DNA from: Sesamum alatum | Taxonomy: Eukaryota; Streptophyta; Magnoliopsida; Lamiales; Pedaliaceae | Length of the DNA: 64,000 nt | NCBI GenBank assembly: GCA_034509735.1 | Contig: JACGWO010000010.1 | Span: forward strand, 14,893,193-14,957,192 | Direction of reading: 5' to 3' | Shown here: positions 1-11,239 of the stretch, one piece after another | Numbering within the stretch: position 1 is the stretch's first letter | Layout: each line of letters begins with the position of its first letter | Made by a program: the position numbers and the translations under genes | The notes under the pieces: generated by a model | Told to the model about the DNA's origin: nothing | What the model saw: the letters and a program-made list of their open reading frames with translations, nothing else | Database searches by the model: none

Positions 1-300
1 TAATATAGATATTGACTCATGCAACGCCATATAATAGATATTTATTTAAGGGATTTTTATATATATAATATATATTTAGAATGAAATATATTTTTTTATT
101 GCAATTTAAGTCATTTGGGATTTTCTACCAATAACTATTTAAGGTAGTATTTTCATCCTATATTTATTTAATTTTTGCGATTTCAAACCTTTTTTCACCG
201 GTGTTCATCCTTATCGCTGAAAAAGTGCATGTGTTTATCCATGGCCTTTTGAAACTAGGGTATTGTTTTTATTGACTCATTTTTTTTCCTTTAACTTTTT

Positions 301-461
301 AGGGTAATATTTTGGTCCTGTATCTTTTTAATTTTTGTCATTTCAGTCTCTTTTGTTTTTTGTTGGAGTTCACTCTTCTCGTCGATGTAAGTGAATTCCG
401 GTGAAAAAAATGACTAAAATCATGAAATTTAAAAAATATAGGACCAAAATATATACTACCC
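301..461. repeat. Fold-back repeat, arms of about 50 bp
   Basis: Positions 301-349 read as an imperfect reverse complement of 412-461: both arms contain 'tattttggtcct' followed by a run of A/T and 'tttcagtc' or 'attttagtc'. A second diverged left-arm copy starts near 142. This looks like an old MITE-type fold-back element; no target duplication could be assigned. Confidence 0.5.
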
Positions 462-670
462 CAAAAAATTAAAGACCTAAAAAAGCTAAGAATCTAAAAT
501 TTGGGATGAAAAATACATTTAACCCTATACATATATATGCATATATATATATATTGCTATTTTTATAGTATCAAGTTTGTCCAAGTCAAATTTTTGACAA
601 ATTGATGGCCACTCCCTTTTATGACAAGGACACCTGTGGTCCTCCTTCAGGCTAAAGATAATCCTGTTTC

Positions 671-850
671 GAGTTTAATTATACAAATATTTTCTAATTT
701 TTATAAAGTTATTAAGATATTTCATGAGTTTATAGTCCTAAATATAAATACATTCCCTGCGAAAATTTATAAGCACACCCACTAAGTCAAATTAATATAT
801 ACTTGTAATCTTAAAAATTAAAAAATATATATTTGTATAATTAGACTTAA
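671..850. repeat. Fold-back repeat with 'aattatacaaat' arms
   Basis: The left arm (671-712) and right arm (804-850) are imperfect inverted copies sharing 'taattatacaaata'. The right end runs into 'taacctcatgggtacc', which closely matches the right end of the fold-back at 18572-18742 ('taacctcagggggtacc'), so the two probably belong to one MITE family. Confidence 0.5.
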
Positions 851-1652
851 CCTCATGGGTACCATTTGAATGTACCTGTTTTTTCCCTAGGCTAACGACA
901 TTTTGGAATTATCATAACACATAAATACTTAGTTAATTAAATAGGGCATTAGTATTAATTTTTCCATCAACCTATTTTTCTTTATATGAAGGAATTTAGA
1001 TAGGAAAATAAATATATCATTATTGGAAGCCCCGTATCAACACCCTTAAAATTAGATATATTTATGCAAACATTTTTTGTTCTTTGTAGAGTCAAAAGTA
1101 CATTTAAAGGTTATATTTGTATTTATAAGTACACCCTTTACTCGGGAACAAAAATTTACAAATACACTCTCAAATTAAATTATCTTGACACCCATTAAGG
1201 AGTGTACTTATAATTTTTACAAAAAATAGTGAATATTTATCTTAATCAGATCTAATATTAGGGACAGTCAAGTGTAATTTATTCAAAAATAAATAATTTA
1301 TTAATCCACCTAAAAGCGCACAAAAGCGTTCAATCTGAACATTTCGTCACATGAAAAATTTACAAAAGTAAATTAAATAAATGAGCCAGATATATGAGCT
1401 ATATATATAATTTTGAGGTCCTCCTTTTTGTTTTTTTATTTTTTTTGAAACATTGATTTTATTAATCACTTTTTAGTAATTCATTAAAGAAATGATCGCT
1501 TTATATCAGCTTTAGTAGTCATTGATCCATTCAATATTTTCTTATTTATAATATTAATTAATCATTGGTGACTTTAGTGTTTTATTTGATATTTCCAGGC
1601 AGGTATCAAATAAGGTGGCATGTTCCACTTTGTTCACTCACAATATTTGGAC

Positions 1653-2735
1653 GGTAAAATTTCACTTTTGGTCCTGTAAGTATAAGGGTGTTGAATAAAT
1701 ACATTTAGTTTTGTAACTATTGACATAATAATTTTAGTTATGTATATATTTTATTAAGATATATTTAGTCCTATATGTTTATTAAGTGTGACACATTTAG
1801 TCCTTTTATATCGGCGAATGAAATATGTTGCGGGAGTTTTAACGCATGTTTTCACGCATTCAAAATAAACACAAATTACACCATTTCATTCATAAGTATT
1901 ACCCTAACTTGTCATTCCACCCTAATTTCCCCCAAAGTCCTCCGATTGTGGAATGCCTAATTTCCTCTAAAATTCCAAAACCCTCTTCAAATGTAGGAAA
2001 ATTTCGTGAAATGAAGATAGAGAAAGCAATTTGATTGCAATTTGGAGTGCACGATCAAAGACAAAGAGAAAATAAAAGCGCAGTGTAGAAAAAATATTGT
2101 GGAGTAGAGATAAAAACACATGCCCAAGACCTGAATATGATTTGTTGCAGTTGCAATTGAAAAAAGCATTTGAAGAATTCTTGAACATTTTGTAAAGCTT
2201 ACCATGTGGGATTTTTGAGAAAAAATCGAAGACGGCACAACTCACCTCCAACTGAGAAAAAAAAAAAAGGTTCAAGATAGATTAAGTGTGGGATATAAGT
2301 GAATCATACAAATTTTTCCTCAATTCATGAATGGGACGAGAATTGGTGGATTTGGGTGAAAAATTAGAGGGTTCATAGTGGAAAAGGAAGTTGAAATAAA
2401 TATTTGAGAATTTGGGGGATTCTTGTTGTAAAATATGTTTTTATTCTATTTTCCCACAACACCAGCATCTCCAGCGAGTGAGCATCACGCATTTTTTCCG
2501 ACTATCGTCTTCTTTTTCCGGAAAAAATAGGACTAAATGTGTCACACTTACAAAAATTATAGGACTAAATCTGTTTTAATAAAATACATACAGGACTAAA
2601 ATTATTATGTCAATAGTTACAGGATTAAATGTGTCAAAAATAATAAAATTACAAGACTAAATGTGTTTATTCAAAAGATAAAGGACGAAGAGTGTAACAC
2701 TGCTATACTTATAGGACGGAAAGTGAAATTTTGCC
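1653..2735. mobile_element. Mutator-like non-autonomous element (MITE), 1083 bp
   Basis: The ends are inverted copies: the left begins 'ggtaaaatttcacttttggt' and the right ends with the complement of 'ggcaaaatttcactttccgt'. Arms extend roughly 150-200 bp and repeat the phrase 'ggactaaatgtgtcac'. The flanks are 'tatttggac' (1644-1652) and 'tatttgaag' (2736-2744), a 9-bp target duplication with 7 of 9 matching, which is the size made by Mutator-like transposases. The interior has no transposase frame. Placement in Mutator rests on TIR length and duplication size only. Confidence 0.65.
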
Positions 2736-2804
2736 TATTTGAAGGGCGTGGGTGGTGTTTGGGGATCTTCTCTTACCACTGAAGAATATCGATTATTTTT
2801 TACA

Positions 2805-3655
2805 CTATAAATTACTACAATTTAAAAATTATGATAAATTAATATTATTTATACTGATAAAATAAAATCGATATGAAAATTTAAATTTTTGTTATTGTTA
2901 ATCAACATACGTTATAGTTTTATTAATGTCCAAAATATTTGTCCATAGTTTTTTAATGGTAAAATCGTACTTTTGGTCCTGCTAGATAGGGCCCCCTTCT
3001 CACTTTTGGTACCCCGCTTTACGGGATCGATACTTCTAGTCCCAAAATTCTAAAATTCTGACACTTTTGGTTCTGTGTCGTTAAATGTTAACGTAAAGTG
3101 TCAACTCCATTAGTCAACCGTTGTTGACCTAACCAATAAATACTCAAATTCTATTTTACCCCCTGTATTTTTTAAAAAAGGCTAAAAATCCCCTGTATTT
3201 TAAAAATAGGCTAAAAATCTCTCGTGTCTTAAAAAGTCCCTTTTTGGACTTAATTTGATTGGTTTTTAGTATTTTTTTAAAAATATAGGGGAGTAAAATA
3301 GAATTTGGGTATTTATTGGTTAGGTCAACAACAGTTGACTAGCGGACTTGATAATTTGATGTTAACATTTAATGGCACAGGACCAAAAGAGTTAAAATTT
3401 TAGGATTTTGGGACTAAAAGTGTCGATCCCGTGAAACGGGGGACCAAAAGTGAGAATGACCCTATCTAATAAGACCAAAAGTGCAATTTTGCCTTTTTAA
3501 TTATACCTAATATTTTGATCTTGCTTGCAAAGACAACGACTAAAACAATTATGGAGCTGTAGTCAATTAGTATTTGCTACTATTTTTAATTTTTAACCAT
3601 AATAATTAACCATAATAAAAGGTCATATTTCTTCTTGATATACTTTAGTGTCATA
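2805..3655. repeat. Interrupted copy of a repeat also found at 9306-9600
   Basis: The sequence either side of the nested MITE at 2958-3493 shares phrases with 9306-9600: an 'atgataaat..ata' block, 'aataaaat.gat', 'ttaatcaacat' or 'ttaattaatat', and a closing 'ttaaccataataattaacc'-like segment. It is an older repeat into which the MITE inserted. Confidence 0.4.
2958..3493. mobile_element. Mutator-like MITE, 536 bp, nested in an older repeat
   Basis: Terminal inverted repeats begin 'ggtaaaatcgtacttttggt' on the left; the right end is the complement of 'ggcaaaattgcacttttggt'. Arms of about 150 bp pair across the element. The flanks are 'tttttaat' at 2950-2957 and 3494-3501, a perfect 8-bp duplication, or 9 bp with one mismatch. 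The first 20 bp match the 1653-2735 element closely, so both are one family. No coding capacity. Confidence 0.7.
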
Positions 3656-4314
3656 TATTAGTGTTACATTAATATGTAATTAACTATGCTTCTTTTAAAA
3701 ATTAAATATTATATCACATCAATTTATAATTTAAAATAAAAATACACACCATAGACGCGTTAGTGTTATACCATTGAATATTATTAAAGTAAGATAGAAG
3801 ATCATTAACTGTAAAAATTAAAATATATAATTAAATTAAAATTATAAGTTAGAGGTAAAAAAAAACATATCATATACGGGTTGGTGTGATATCATTGTGT
3901 AATATTAAAGTATGAAAGAAGATTACTCACTTGGGAGGGGCTTTTAGCCTAGCCAATAGACATGAATTTGGTTCTTTCTTTTGGCTTCACTTTCTCTTTT
4001 TATTATCTTTTCCATATATGCCACTTGTACTCTACACATATAAATTGTACATGCATGGAATACTTTTTTTTTTTCTAAAGCATTTTATAAAACGCATTCG
4101 CTGCACGACGTGTGATTGATTTACTGATTCCGCTGCATTATATTATTGATTGTTGGAAACTGTGTTGTTCTTGTCGACGGCCTGTGCGAGGCGTCGGTGG
4201 GAATTTGGTTGGTGTTGCTGTCGGTTGGCGGAAGTAGTCGTTGGCTGTGGACTAATAGCCACACGGTGTCCCTTTCCCCGCATTGCGAAAGGCGCCCCGT
4301 GAGAGGTGGTATCA
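3502..4314. other. Gene-free stretch with diverged short repeats
   Basis: About 3722-3800 and 3864-3930 share a loose 'g.ttggtgt.atatcattg..taatattaaagta.ga.agaagat' pattern, suggesting an old tandem duplication. Positions 4039-4089 are a near-exact direct repeat of 5058-5108. A short GC-richer patch (4140-4310) has open frames on both strands but no recognisable protein. Confidence 0.5.
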
Positions 4315-5050
4315 GGCCCCGTTTGGTTCGTGTGATTAGGCATGATAAAATTACTTATCATGACTAATCAAACGTTTGGTTAGTATTATTAGAGTCCGGT
4401 ATTAATACCGAGCCCGGTCTTATTTATCAAAATATGTGAGATAATGGATCCCACCTATTAGGTGGGATACACAATCCCACACATTATGATAAATCAGTAT
4501 TAATTTTTTTTTCCTTATTTACCCTTCCTCTCTCTCTCTCTCCCATTAAATACATGTGAAAATTAAAAAGACTTTTGATGCATGATTAAAAAATGTATTT
4601 CAAATAATTAAATAATAAAAAAAATATTATTTCTTATTTTTGAACTTTTGAAAATATTTGAGTTTTAATTAATTACTAAATTGAATGCGTGTTTTGAATT
4701 TCTACTTCATATAAATGTAGAAATAAAATATTCCACAAATATATTTCAATTTAACCAATTGTATTTCAATAAATAATTTAGAGGTTCTTTTATTTTTTGT
4801 AATCATTCAGAAGCTATAATATAAAAGTGTAAATAACTTAAAAGAGGATACCCATAATAATCTTTTTACATTTAATCATACTTTATAATTCCTTCAACCA
4901 AACAACATATTATATTATCACATTGGATTTCCTACATACAATACATTAAACCAAACAACATATAATGTAAGATGAGATTAATTATCATTTTATTTTTCCA
5001 TCCCACTCAATCTCATCAAGCCTAATCCAATCACACGAATCAAACAAGCC
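4315..5050. mobile_element. Harbinger-like MITE, about 736 bp
   Basis: The left end 'ggccccgtttggttcgtgtg' is mirrored by the right end, whose complement reads 'ggcttgtttgattcgtgtga'. TIRs of the 'GGCC..GTTTGGTT' type and a 3-bp flank ('tca' at 4312-4314, 'tta' at 5051-5053) fit PIF/Harbinger MITEs, which target TTA/TAA. The interior is AT-rich with no transposase. The flank match is 2 of 3, so the superfamily is likely but not proven. Confidence 0.55.
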
Positions 5051-5652
5051 TTACATTTATAAATTGTACATGCATGGAATACTTTTTTTTTTCTCTAAAG
5101 CATTTTATTAGAAATATAAATAATATTTCAATCAAATAGCATTTCGTTTAAGCGCATAATTGAATTTTTTTTTTCATTCTTGCTGTATTTTATAAATTTA
5201 TGTGTTCAAGTCCTCTAATTTTATTATAAAATGTAGTTGAATGTGGATAATTATCAATTGTTCATCCAAAATTAATATTACCAAAATTATAGGCATTGTT
5301 GGGTTCTATCTTCTACAATATTTTGTTTCATTCTTAAAAATAAAATCAAAGATAGTAGACTTTTTAAATCTTTTTCTCCAAAATTATAGTCATTATTGTT
5401 TATCGATCAAAAATATACATTACATCTTCCAATTATTAAAAATTTAATTTGACACCAATAACTTTGAGAAATTATTTTTCAGGACTATCTGAAAGTAAAT
5501 TTCGACATACATATTTTTCAGCAATCTCTATCTTTGAAAGTATTCGGTGCAGCATTCTATCTACCGAATTTTTTTATTTACAGAAATTTCAGTTGTGTTG
5601 AACTCGATTTAATAGAATGAATTTTATCGGGTTTAATGCAATTTATCTCCCT
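5051..5652. other. AT-rich gene-free DNA
   Basis: It begins with the direct repeat of 4039-4089 (here 5058-5108). The longest frame (5241-5447, plus) is low-complexity Ile/Leu/Ser-rich translation of AT-rich DNA with no family resemblance. Nothing else is visible. Confidence 0.5.
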
Positions 5653-5874
5653 GTGATATTGCGAATGAGTAAATTACCCTTTTATGAAAAAAAAAATAGC
5701 AATTTACCTCCATGTGGTCTTTAAAATGGAGCAATTTACCTCTTTATATAAGGAGGTAAATTACTTTATTTTAAAAAATATGGAGAGATAAATTGCTCCA
5801 TTTTAAAATATACAGAAAAACAAATTACTATTTTATTTTTCATAAGAGGATAATTTACTCATTTGTAATATCAC
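5653..5874. repeat. 222-bp hairpin MITE
   Basis: The two halves pair almost end to end: the left starts 'gtgatattgcgaatgagtaa' and the complement of the right starts 'gtgatattacaaatgagtaa', followed by shared 'tatgaaaaa..aaaatag.aattt' and 'ttaaaatggagcaattta.ctc'. Arms are about 90-100 bp with a short centre. No coding capacity and no clear target duplication. Confidence 0.65.
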
Positions 5875-6194
5875 AAAGATTGCTTGCATTTTCTCGGAAT
5901 TTACCACTACCTAAATCTTTAAAAATACACGAATCTTGTTGAGTGGTTGAGAATTAATATTTTAATCTAGATGTGCAAATATATAATTATGATAATTAAA
6001 GATAAATAACCACTAACCCGACATCACTTGCAAAAGATAAATGTTTTGGGAATTAAATTAATAGTGTGTGTGTGCCCACCCCTGATTTTTCTACTTTACA
6101 CCAATTAATTAATAAGTCCACCCACCTGAACCGTGGCGATTAAAATTCATTATAATACATGATAGAGAAAGGTGGATTAATTAATTTTAATTAA

Positions 6195-6769
6195 GATTAA
6201 TTATACTTAAACTCCTCTAAAAATATCATTAAATTACACTCCCCACAAAAAAGAATAATAAATTATACTTACACCTCTCTGAAATTTTTTTATTTACATG
6301 AATTGTACCCTTTTCGTTAGGTTTTGGATGGAAAATGCTTATATTAATAAAATAAATTTACATAAACTTTTAATTTTATCTCTAATTCAGCATTTCATAT
6401 ATTTTTTGACAAAGATATCCTAAGATTTTTTTTTATACTAGTAAAGGGTTAAATTTAATATACATAAAGTCAAAAAAATGTAATTGTAATAAAATATTAT
6501 TTGTGAGTTATTGCTATTGGATACAAAATAGTTGTTGATAAATGAAAAATCTAGTCATATTATAAATAATTTATACGAAATGCTAATGAGGCTTAAATTT
6601 AGAAGTTTATGTATTTTTTGTTGAGGTCAACATTTTCATCCAAACTTTGATGAAAGGAGTAAACTTATAAACAAAGAATTTTCAGAATGGATGTAAGTGT
6701 TTTTTAAAAGTTTTTCTGGGAAAAAGTGTTATTTCATATTTTTGGAGAGGATTTAAGTGTAATTGAATC
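6195..6769. mobile_element. Fold-back MITE, about 575 bp
   Basis: The left end 'gattaattatacttaaactc' pairs with the right end, whose complement begins 'gattcaattacacttaaatc'; the following 'ctc..aaaaatat' is also shared. Arms are about 55 bp. The interior has no protein frame. Family unknown; arm wording resembles the fold-backs at 671-850 and 18572-18742. Confidence 0.55.
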
Positions 6770-7627
6770 TTTTAATTAATTTCATTAAGCTATAGTATTA
6801 TGATAAAGACTAGCATGATGTAGGCATTTTGGTGGAAGATTTTCTTAAAGGAGATTTAAAAGAAAAAAAAAAATCAAAAGGATTTGATATGTTGGTTTTA
6901 ATTATATGTTGGCATCTTGAGATATGGTCTAAAATATAAGATTAGTTGAGGTTCTAGATGTTAGCTTCCACTCCTTGTCAAGCTTTATCAAAAACATAAA
7001 AACAAATAAATTAAGAGAAAAAATATTGAGATTCTTTAAAAAAAATAGTTTATTTTAAATGTACCTAATTAAGATTCTTTTTATTTTTCTATGTAACTTT
7101 GGAGAATTTAATGTAGATATTTGGTTAAAGAATTTAAATTTAAATATATTTAAATAGAAAGTTTCGGTATTTGATTATAATAAAGCTTGATTTGTTGAGT
7201 AATATTGAAAAATAAGATATTAATATAGCATATTTTTGCTTAAGAAAAGCTAAAACTGCATCTGAACAGAAGATTTTGGATTTAATGGAAGTATTCCGGA
7301 AAATTGTTCAAATTTATTTGAAATATTGTCGAGTTTGAAATGTATTTGAATTTGATTTGACTATTGATTCAATCGAGTTCAAACGAGTTTTAATTAGATC
7401 AGACATGAGTTTTGTTCGAGTAATTTGATACTTTTATTATTTTTGCACAAATCAAATCGAACTCGAACCGGCTGAAAAGCTTATAGAACAATTTTTTTTT
7501 GTTCAAATTTGATTTATTAATTTAACAAAATGAATTCAAGTGGACTTTTATAAATCGATTTCAATTGATTATCTAGTAGCTTAATTTTTTTTTTTTCGGG
7601 GGGGCTGGGGGGAGTTTTCTCGTGTAT
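6770..7627. other. AT-rich gene-free DNA
   Basis: No frame of interest. Around 7330-7470 there are scattered 'gaactcgaac' and 'cgagttcaaacgag' phrases in both orientations, a pattern common in decayed plant DNA transposons, but no clean ends can be drawn. Confidence 0.4.
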
Positions 7628-7643
7628 GAAATTGCATGAAAAT

Positions 7644-7917
7644 GCCGAGGAAGGCCTAGCTTAGTTGGCGAAACTGAGGCCCCATGATCCAAGAGGTCAC
7701 GGGTTCGAATCCCTGCATGGGTTGATGTTATTTCTACTGTATAGTAGGTATGATTTGCTGCTGTAATAACTATGTGTTGGTTTATGTGATATTATTGATT
7801 TGATTGTAATGTTTGTAATTGTTTCTGTTCGATATTGATAGCCGATAGGACTGAATTTAATCACTTTACTTTCGATTAATAAAATTTATCGCTTCCAATT
7901 CAAAAAAAAAAAGAAAA
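7644..7917 (+). mobile_element. tRNA-derived SINE, 274 bp, with target-site duplication
   Basis: The 5' part carries an internal RNA polymerase III promoter: an A box 'tagcttagttgg' near 7657 and a B box 'ggttcgaatcc' near 7702, spaced as in a tRNA gene. A non-tRNA body and an A-rich tail (7902-7917) follow. The element is bracketed by 'gaaattgcatgaaaat' (7628-7643) and 'gaaattgcacgaaaat' (7918-7933), a 16-bp target duplication with one mismatch. That is the hallmark of LINE-driven insertion of a SINE. The tRNA moiety does not close into a full cloverleaf with a matched acceptor stem, so this is not a functional tRNA gene. The near-identical duplication suggests a fairly recent insertion. Confidence 0.85.
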
Positions 7918-7933
7918 GAAATTGCACGAAAAT

Positions 7934-8230
7934 TTTCTAATAATTTGCATTTAATTTTAATTAAACAATAATTTAACTTTAGTTTAGCTCTAAGAAAAAT
8001 CAACCAATTTATCAAGTGCTTAGAGAAAATTAAAGTTCATACTTAGCCAAATAAAAAAAAAAAAATGGTGGGTCATATTCCCAGGGCCATGGGCATGGGG
8101 GAATTGCTTGGAAGGAATCGCAAGGTTTGATGTTGACACTTGAGCCGACGGTCTCTGTATCTGATTACGACGCACGCCGTGCACGACGAGACCACGAAAA
8201 GGACACACCATAATTTATTTCTATTCTCTA
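7934..8230. other. Gene-free spacer
   Basis: The minus frame at 8020-8211 has no recognisable family. Nothing else is visible. Confidence 0.4.
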
Positions 8231-8239
8231 TAAATAAAA

Positions 8240-8620
8240 TAATTATATTTGCGATTTGAAATTTTGCGACGGAAATTCCGATGGAATTTCAACGTAGAAA
8301 GGAACACTGTAACGACACTCGTCGCAAATTATTTGTAACGGATTGAGAAATCGATGGCATATAGCCTTTTGACCGACGTGCTAGCCATCGCACAATTCAT
8401 TTTAAACGAGTGATAAGTATTTGCGACGTAAGCAATAGACGAACGAGTGGCGAGAATTTGTGGAAGACTTGGAATGACATTCCCGTCAGTGTGTTTGTTT
8501 CATCCAGAGTAATAATATTGTGGCCATCAAGATGTTGTTGCAAAACCTTGCGACGTGAGAAAAAATTTGGGATGGTTGTCCGTCGCTATTCTGCAATGAC
8601 TTTGTGACAAATTCTATTCT
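8240..8620. repeat. Region with scattered 'gcgac' repeats
   Basis: 'tgcgac', 'gcgacg' and 'gtcgc' occur repeatedly in both orientations over about 380 bp (for example near 8267, 8320, 8424, 8548 and 8582). Arrays of short motifs in both orientations are typical of subterminal regions of DNA transposons such as CACTA elements, but no CACTA terminus is seen here. It is probably an internal fragment of a decayed element. Confidence 0.35.
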
Positions 8621-8640
8621 GCAATGAGATTTAGTATAAT

Positions 8641-10094
8641 TATAATATATTCTATCATTTTTTAGAAAATTACGAATATCTTGTGATTTTAATGGTCGTC
8701 TAATAATTAACCAAATCTGTTAGGTTTTTTAGATTTTCATCTATTTTTATAGTGAACCGACCAAAAACCCTTGTGCACTATGAATTATAATTTTACTTAT
8801 TTTTAAATTTTTTTTGAAATTCTTTTATGGGTTAAGTGGATAGTTTCATTCACCTCATCCGGTTTTTCTTATAATTTTCTATTTTTTGTTTATAAAAATA
8901 AAACAAGAGTAAAATTGACAATTTCCAACCTTCGTCCAAGGATTACATAATTTCATCAAATATCAGGTAGGGTATTGATAATTTTTCAAACAATAAAGAT
9001 GTATTAGTAATTATGTCAAACCTCAGAGGAGCTCGCTGTAATTTACCCAATTTGTAAGTAACCAATAGCTACTATAAAGTAGACCAACACTTACACATTT
9101 GTGGAACTTGGACCATGACCTTCGAACATGAAGCATCAACTTCACCAACCAAATTATGCCTCATTCACCACTGATCTTATAGATTTAAATTGTAAAATTG
9201 ACAATTTATCGAAAAGTGTGCTAAAATACAGAATAATAAATTAGTAAACTAAAGCAAATTGAGAAGTAAATGATTCACTGTGAAAAACAAAATGAATCAT
9301 TTCGTAAAATTAACTACCATGATTTAAAATCATGATAAATCGATACTATCTATCATAGTAAATAAAATAGATGTAAAAATTAAATTTAGATCATGGTTAA
9401 TTAATATTTGTCATGATTTTAACTATAATCTTGCTAGGTTTTTAGCTGTGGTTAATATTTTAACATCTTTTACAAAAATAACAGGTTATAATTATTATAA
9501 CCATAATCAATTAATATTTGCTATGCTTTTTTACCTTTAACTATAGTAATTGACCACATAAAAAAAAAAAAAAAATCTTCTAGTGATATTGGACTCCATT
9601 GTGACAAACAATGTATTACTCCTTTTATAGGCTGAGGACTAATATTTTTTTGTAGTTATATCAAGACATCCACAAATAACTACATTAATTCGTGACAAAA
9701 GAAAATAGTTTAATTTAGTTAAAAACATAGTTATAACTTGGAAACATCAATCTTACCATTTAGAAAATTACAAGTTATTTACTATTTATAGGATTTCAAT
9801 TTAAAATCTTAAATTGGGTTCAAGATTATGAAATTATTATAATTACAATTATTTTGAGTGAATCAATTATCATTACTCATAAATTTTTATCATCAATAAT
9901 CAATATACATTAATCATTAATACCAAAAATGTATTATTAACCAATACTTACTATGACAATAACAAACTATTATTATTAAAGTAGACCAACACCCACTTAT
10001 TATATTTCTTTTTTGAAGTGAAGCGATGAAGTATTATTTTATTTCGAATAAATCAATTACAATCATTCATATCAAAATATCTTATATCTAATAA
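8641..10094. repeat. AT-rich DNA including a second copy of the 2805-3655 repeat
   Basis: 9306-9600 repeats the family seen interrupted at 2805-3655 and ends in an A-run near 9560. The rest is AT-rich with no protein-like frame. The last 5 bases, 'aataa' (10090-10094), are the left target duplication of the Copia element that follows. Confidence 0.45.
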
Positions 10095-10508
10095 TACGCG
10101 AAACCAGAAGTGAAGGCAACCATGGGAGTAATTAAAAGCTCTCGTTTCTTGTTCTATTTCTTGAGTTCAATCGGAAGAAAAAGATGATTTACAGGGAGAG
10201 CCAGCTACCTCTATAAATAGAAGTTAGTCGGCAGTTACATTGGGTCTTAACAAACCCTAACTAGCAACACTTTACTAAGCTAACTAATTGTTATGACTAA
10301 CTAACTTAATTAAACTGGAGAAGTGCTAACAACAAGAAACACACTTTTGCTAATAGTAACGTTTCTATAAATAACACAAAAATGCGTTTACAACTTTAAC
10401 ACTTGAGAAGCGTTAGAACGCTATAATCTAAAGCACACGTACCAGAAAGAAGGGATCCTCAGCCTGGAGTCTTCACTGTGCGCCTCCTCTTCCTTCTTCC
10501 TTTTAACA
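10095..10508 (-). repeat. Copia-1 3' LTR
   Basis: On the minus strand it starts TGTTAAAAGG and should end in CA; the end base is mutated here ('ta' at 10095-10096 where the other LTR has 'tg'). It is a direct repeat of 14879-15294. A purine-rich tract lies just inside, at 10509-10520. Confidence 0.9.
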
Positions 10509-11239
10509 TCCCCTCCCTAATTGGACTTGGTGGTATAGTTACCAAGCCCAACTTGACACAAAAATCCTGGAACTGCAGTGCGGTGAGAGGCTTTATGAAC
10601 ACATCTACCACCTGATTCTTGGAGGAGACATGCATGGGGTTGATCAACCCTTTTTTTGAACTTGTTTCTTACTATATGGCAGTCAATTTCCAAGTGCTTA
10701 GTCCTTTCATGAAATATTGGATTAGCAGTAATGTGCAGTGCAGCTTTGTTGTCGCAAAAAAAAGGTATGGGCAGCTAAACCTCAACCTCCAACTCCCTGA
10801 GTAAGTATGTTATCCATATGAGTTCACAGGTTGTTGAAGCCATGCTCCTGTATTCTGCTTCTGCACTCGACCTTGAGACAATCACTTGTTTCTTAGTCTT
10901 CCATGAAATGGGTGTCGGCCTAAGGAGAATGCAGTACCCCGTCAAGGATCTCCTTGAGTCCAAGCAAGCAACCCAATCTGCATCAGAAAAGGCTGTTAGA
11001 GACAATGAGTTACTATAAGGGACGAACAGACTTTTACCTGGACATCCCTTCAAGTATCTTACTAAGTGTAATGTTGCATCCCAATGTTCCTTAGAAGGAT
11101 GCTGTAGGTATTGGCTCAATTGTTGTGCTGCATGAGCCACATCAGGACGTGTGAAACCCAGGTACAGGATCCTCCCAATGAGCCTCCTGTACCTTGAGGG
11201 ATCTTGAAGTAATGTACCCCCTTCTCCAGTCAACTTGAT
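10459..11239 (-). pseudogene. Copia-1 RNase H and pol C-terminus
   Basis: The minus-strand frame 11233-10775 reads through the Copia region between RT and RNase H (RPDVAHAAQQLSQYL) and the RNase H core (DADWVACLDSRRSLTGYC, then SRSSAEAEYRSMA), with the acidic residues of the active site in place. A frame change near 10775-10650 leads to the usual tail ([10 protein letters not shown]...KLGL) in 10647-10459, which runs slightly into the LTR. A single in-frame TGA at 11240-11242 separates it from RT; the family usually has a Gly there. RNase H removes the RNA template during reverse transcription. Confidence 0.85.
10509..10520 (-). promoter_or_regulatory. Polypurine tract of Copia-1
   Basis: Read on the minus strand this is AGGGAGGGGA directly next to the LTR start TGTTAAAA. 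In LTR retrotransposons this tract resists RNase H and primes plus-strand DNA synthesis. Confidence 0.75.

Larger units (their letters stand above)
1..1652. other. AT-rich gene-free DNA with fold-back repeats
   Basis: No reading frame here is long or family-like. The stretch holds degenerate inverted repeats (listed separately at 301-461 and 671-850) and fragments of a common plant repeat carrying 'ggtcctgtat'-type phrases. I see no promoter, RNA gene or protein similarity. Confidence 0.6.

Noticed and set aside
4143..4367. Overlapping open frames on both strands as a small gene
   Set aside because: Frames are short, overlap on opposite strands, have no family features, and the 3' part lies inside a MITE end.
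7650..7725. Possible tRNA gene
   Set aside because: The A and B boxes are good, but acceptor and anticodon stems do not pair, and an A-tail with target duplication shows a SINE.
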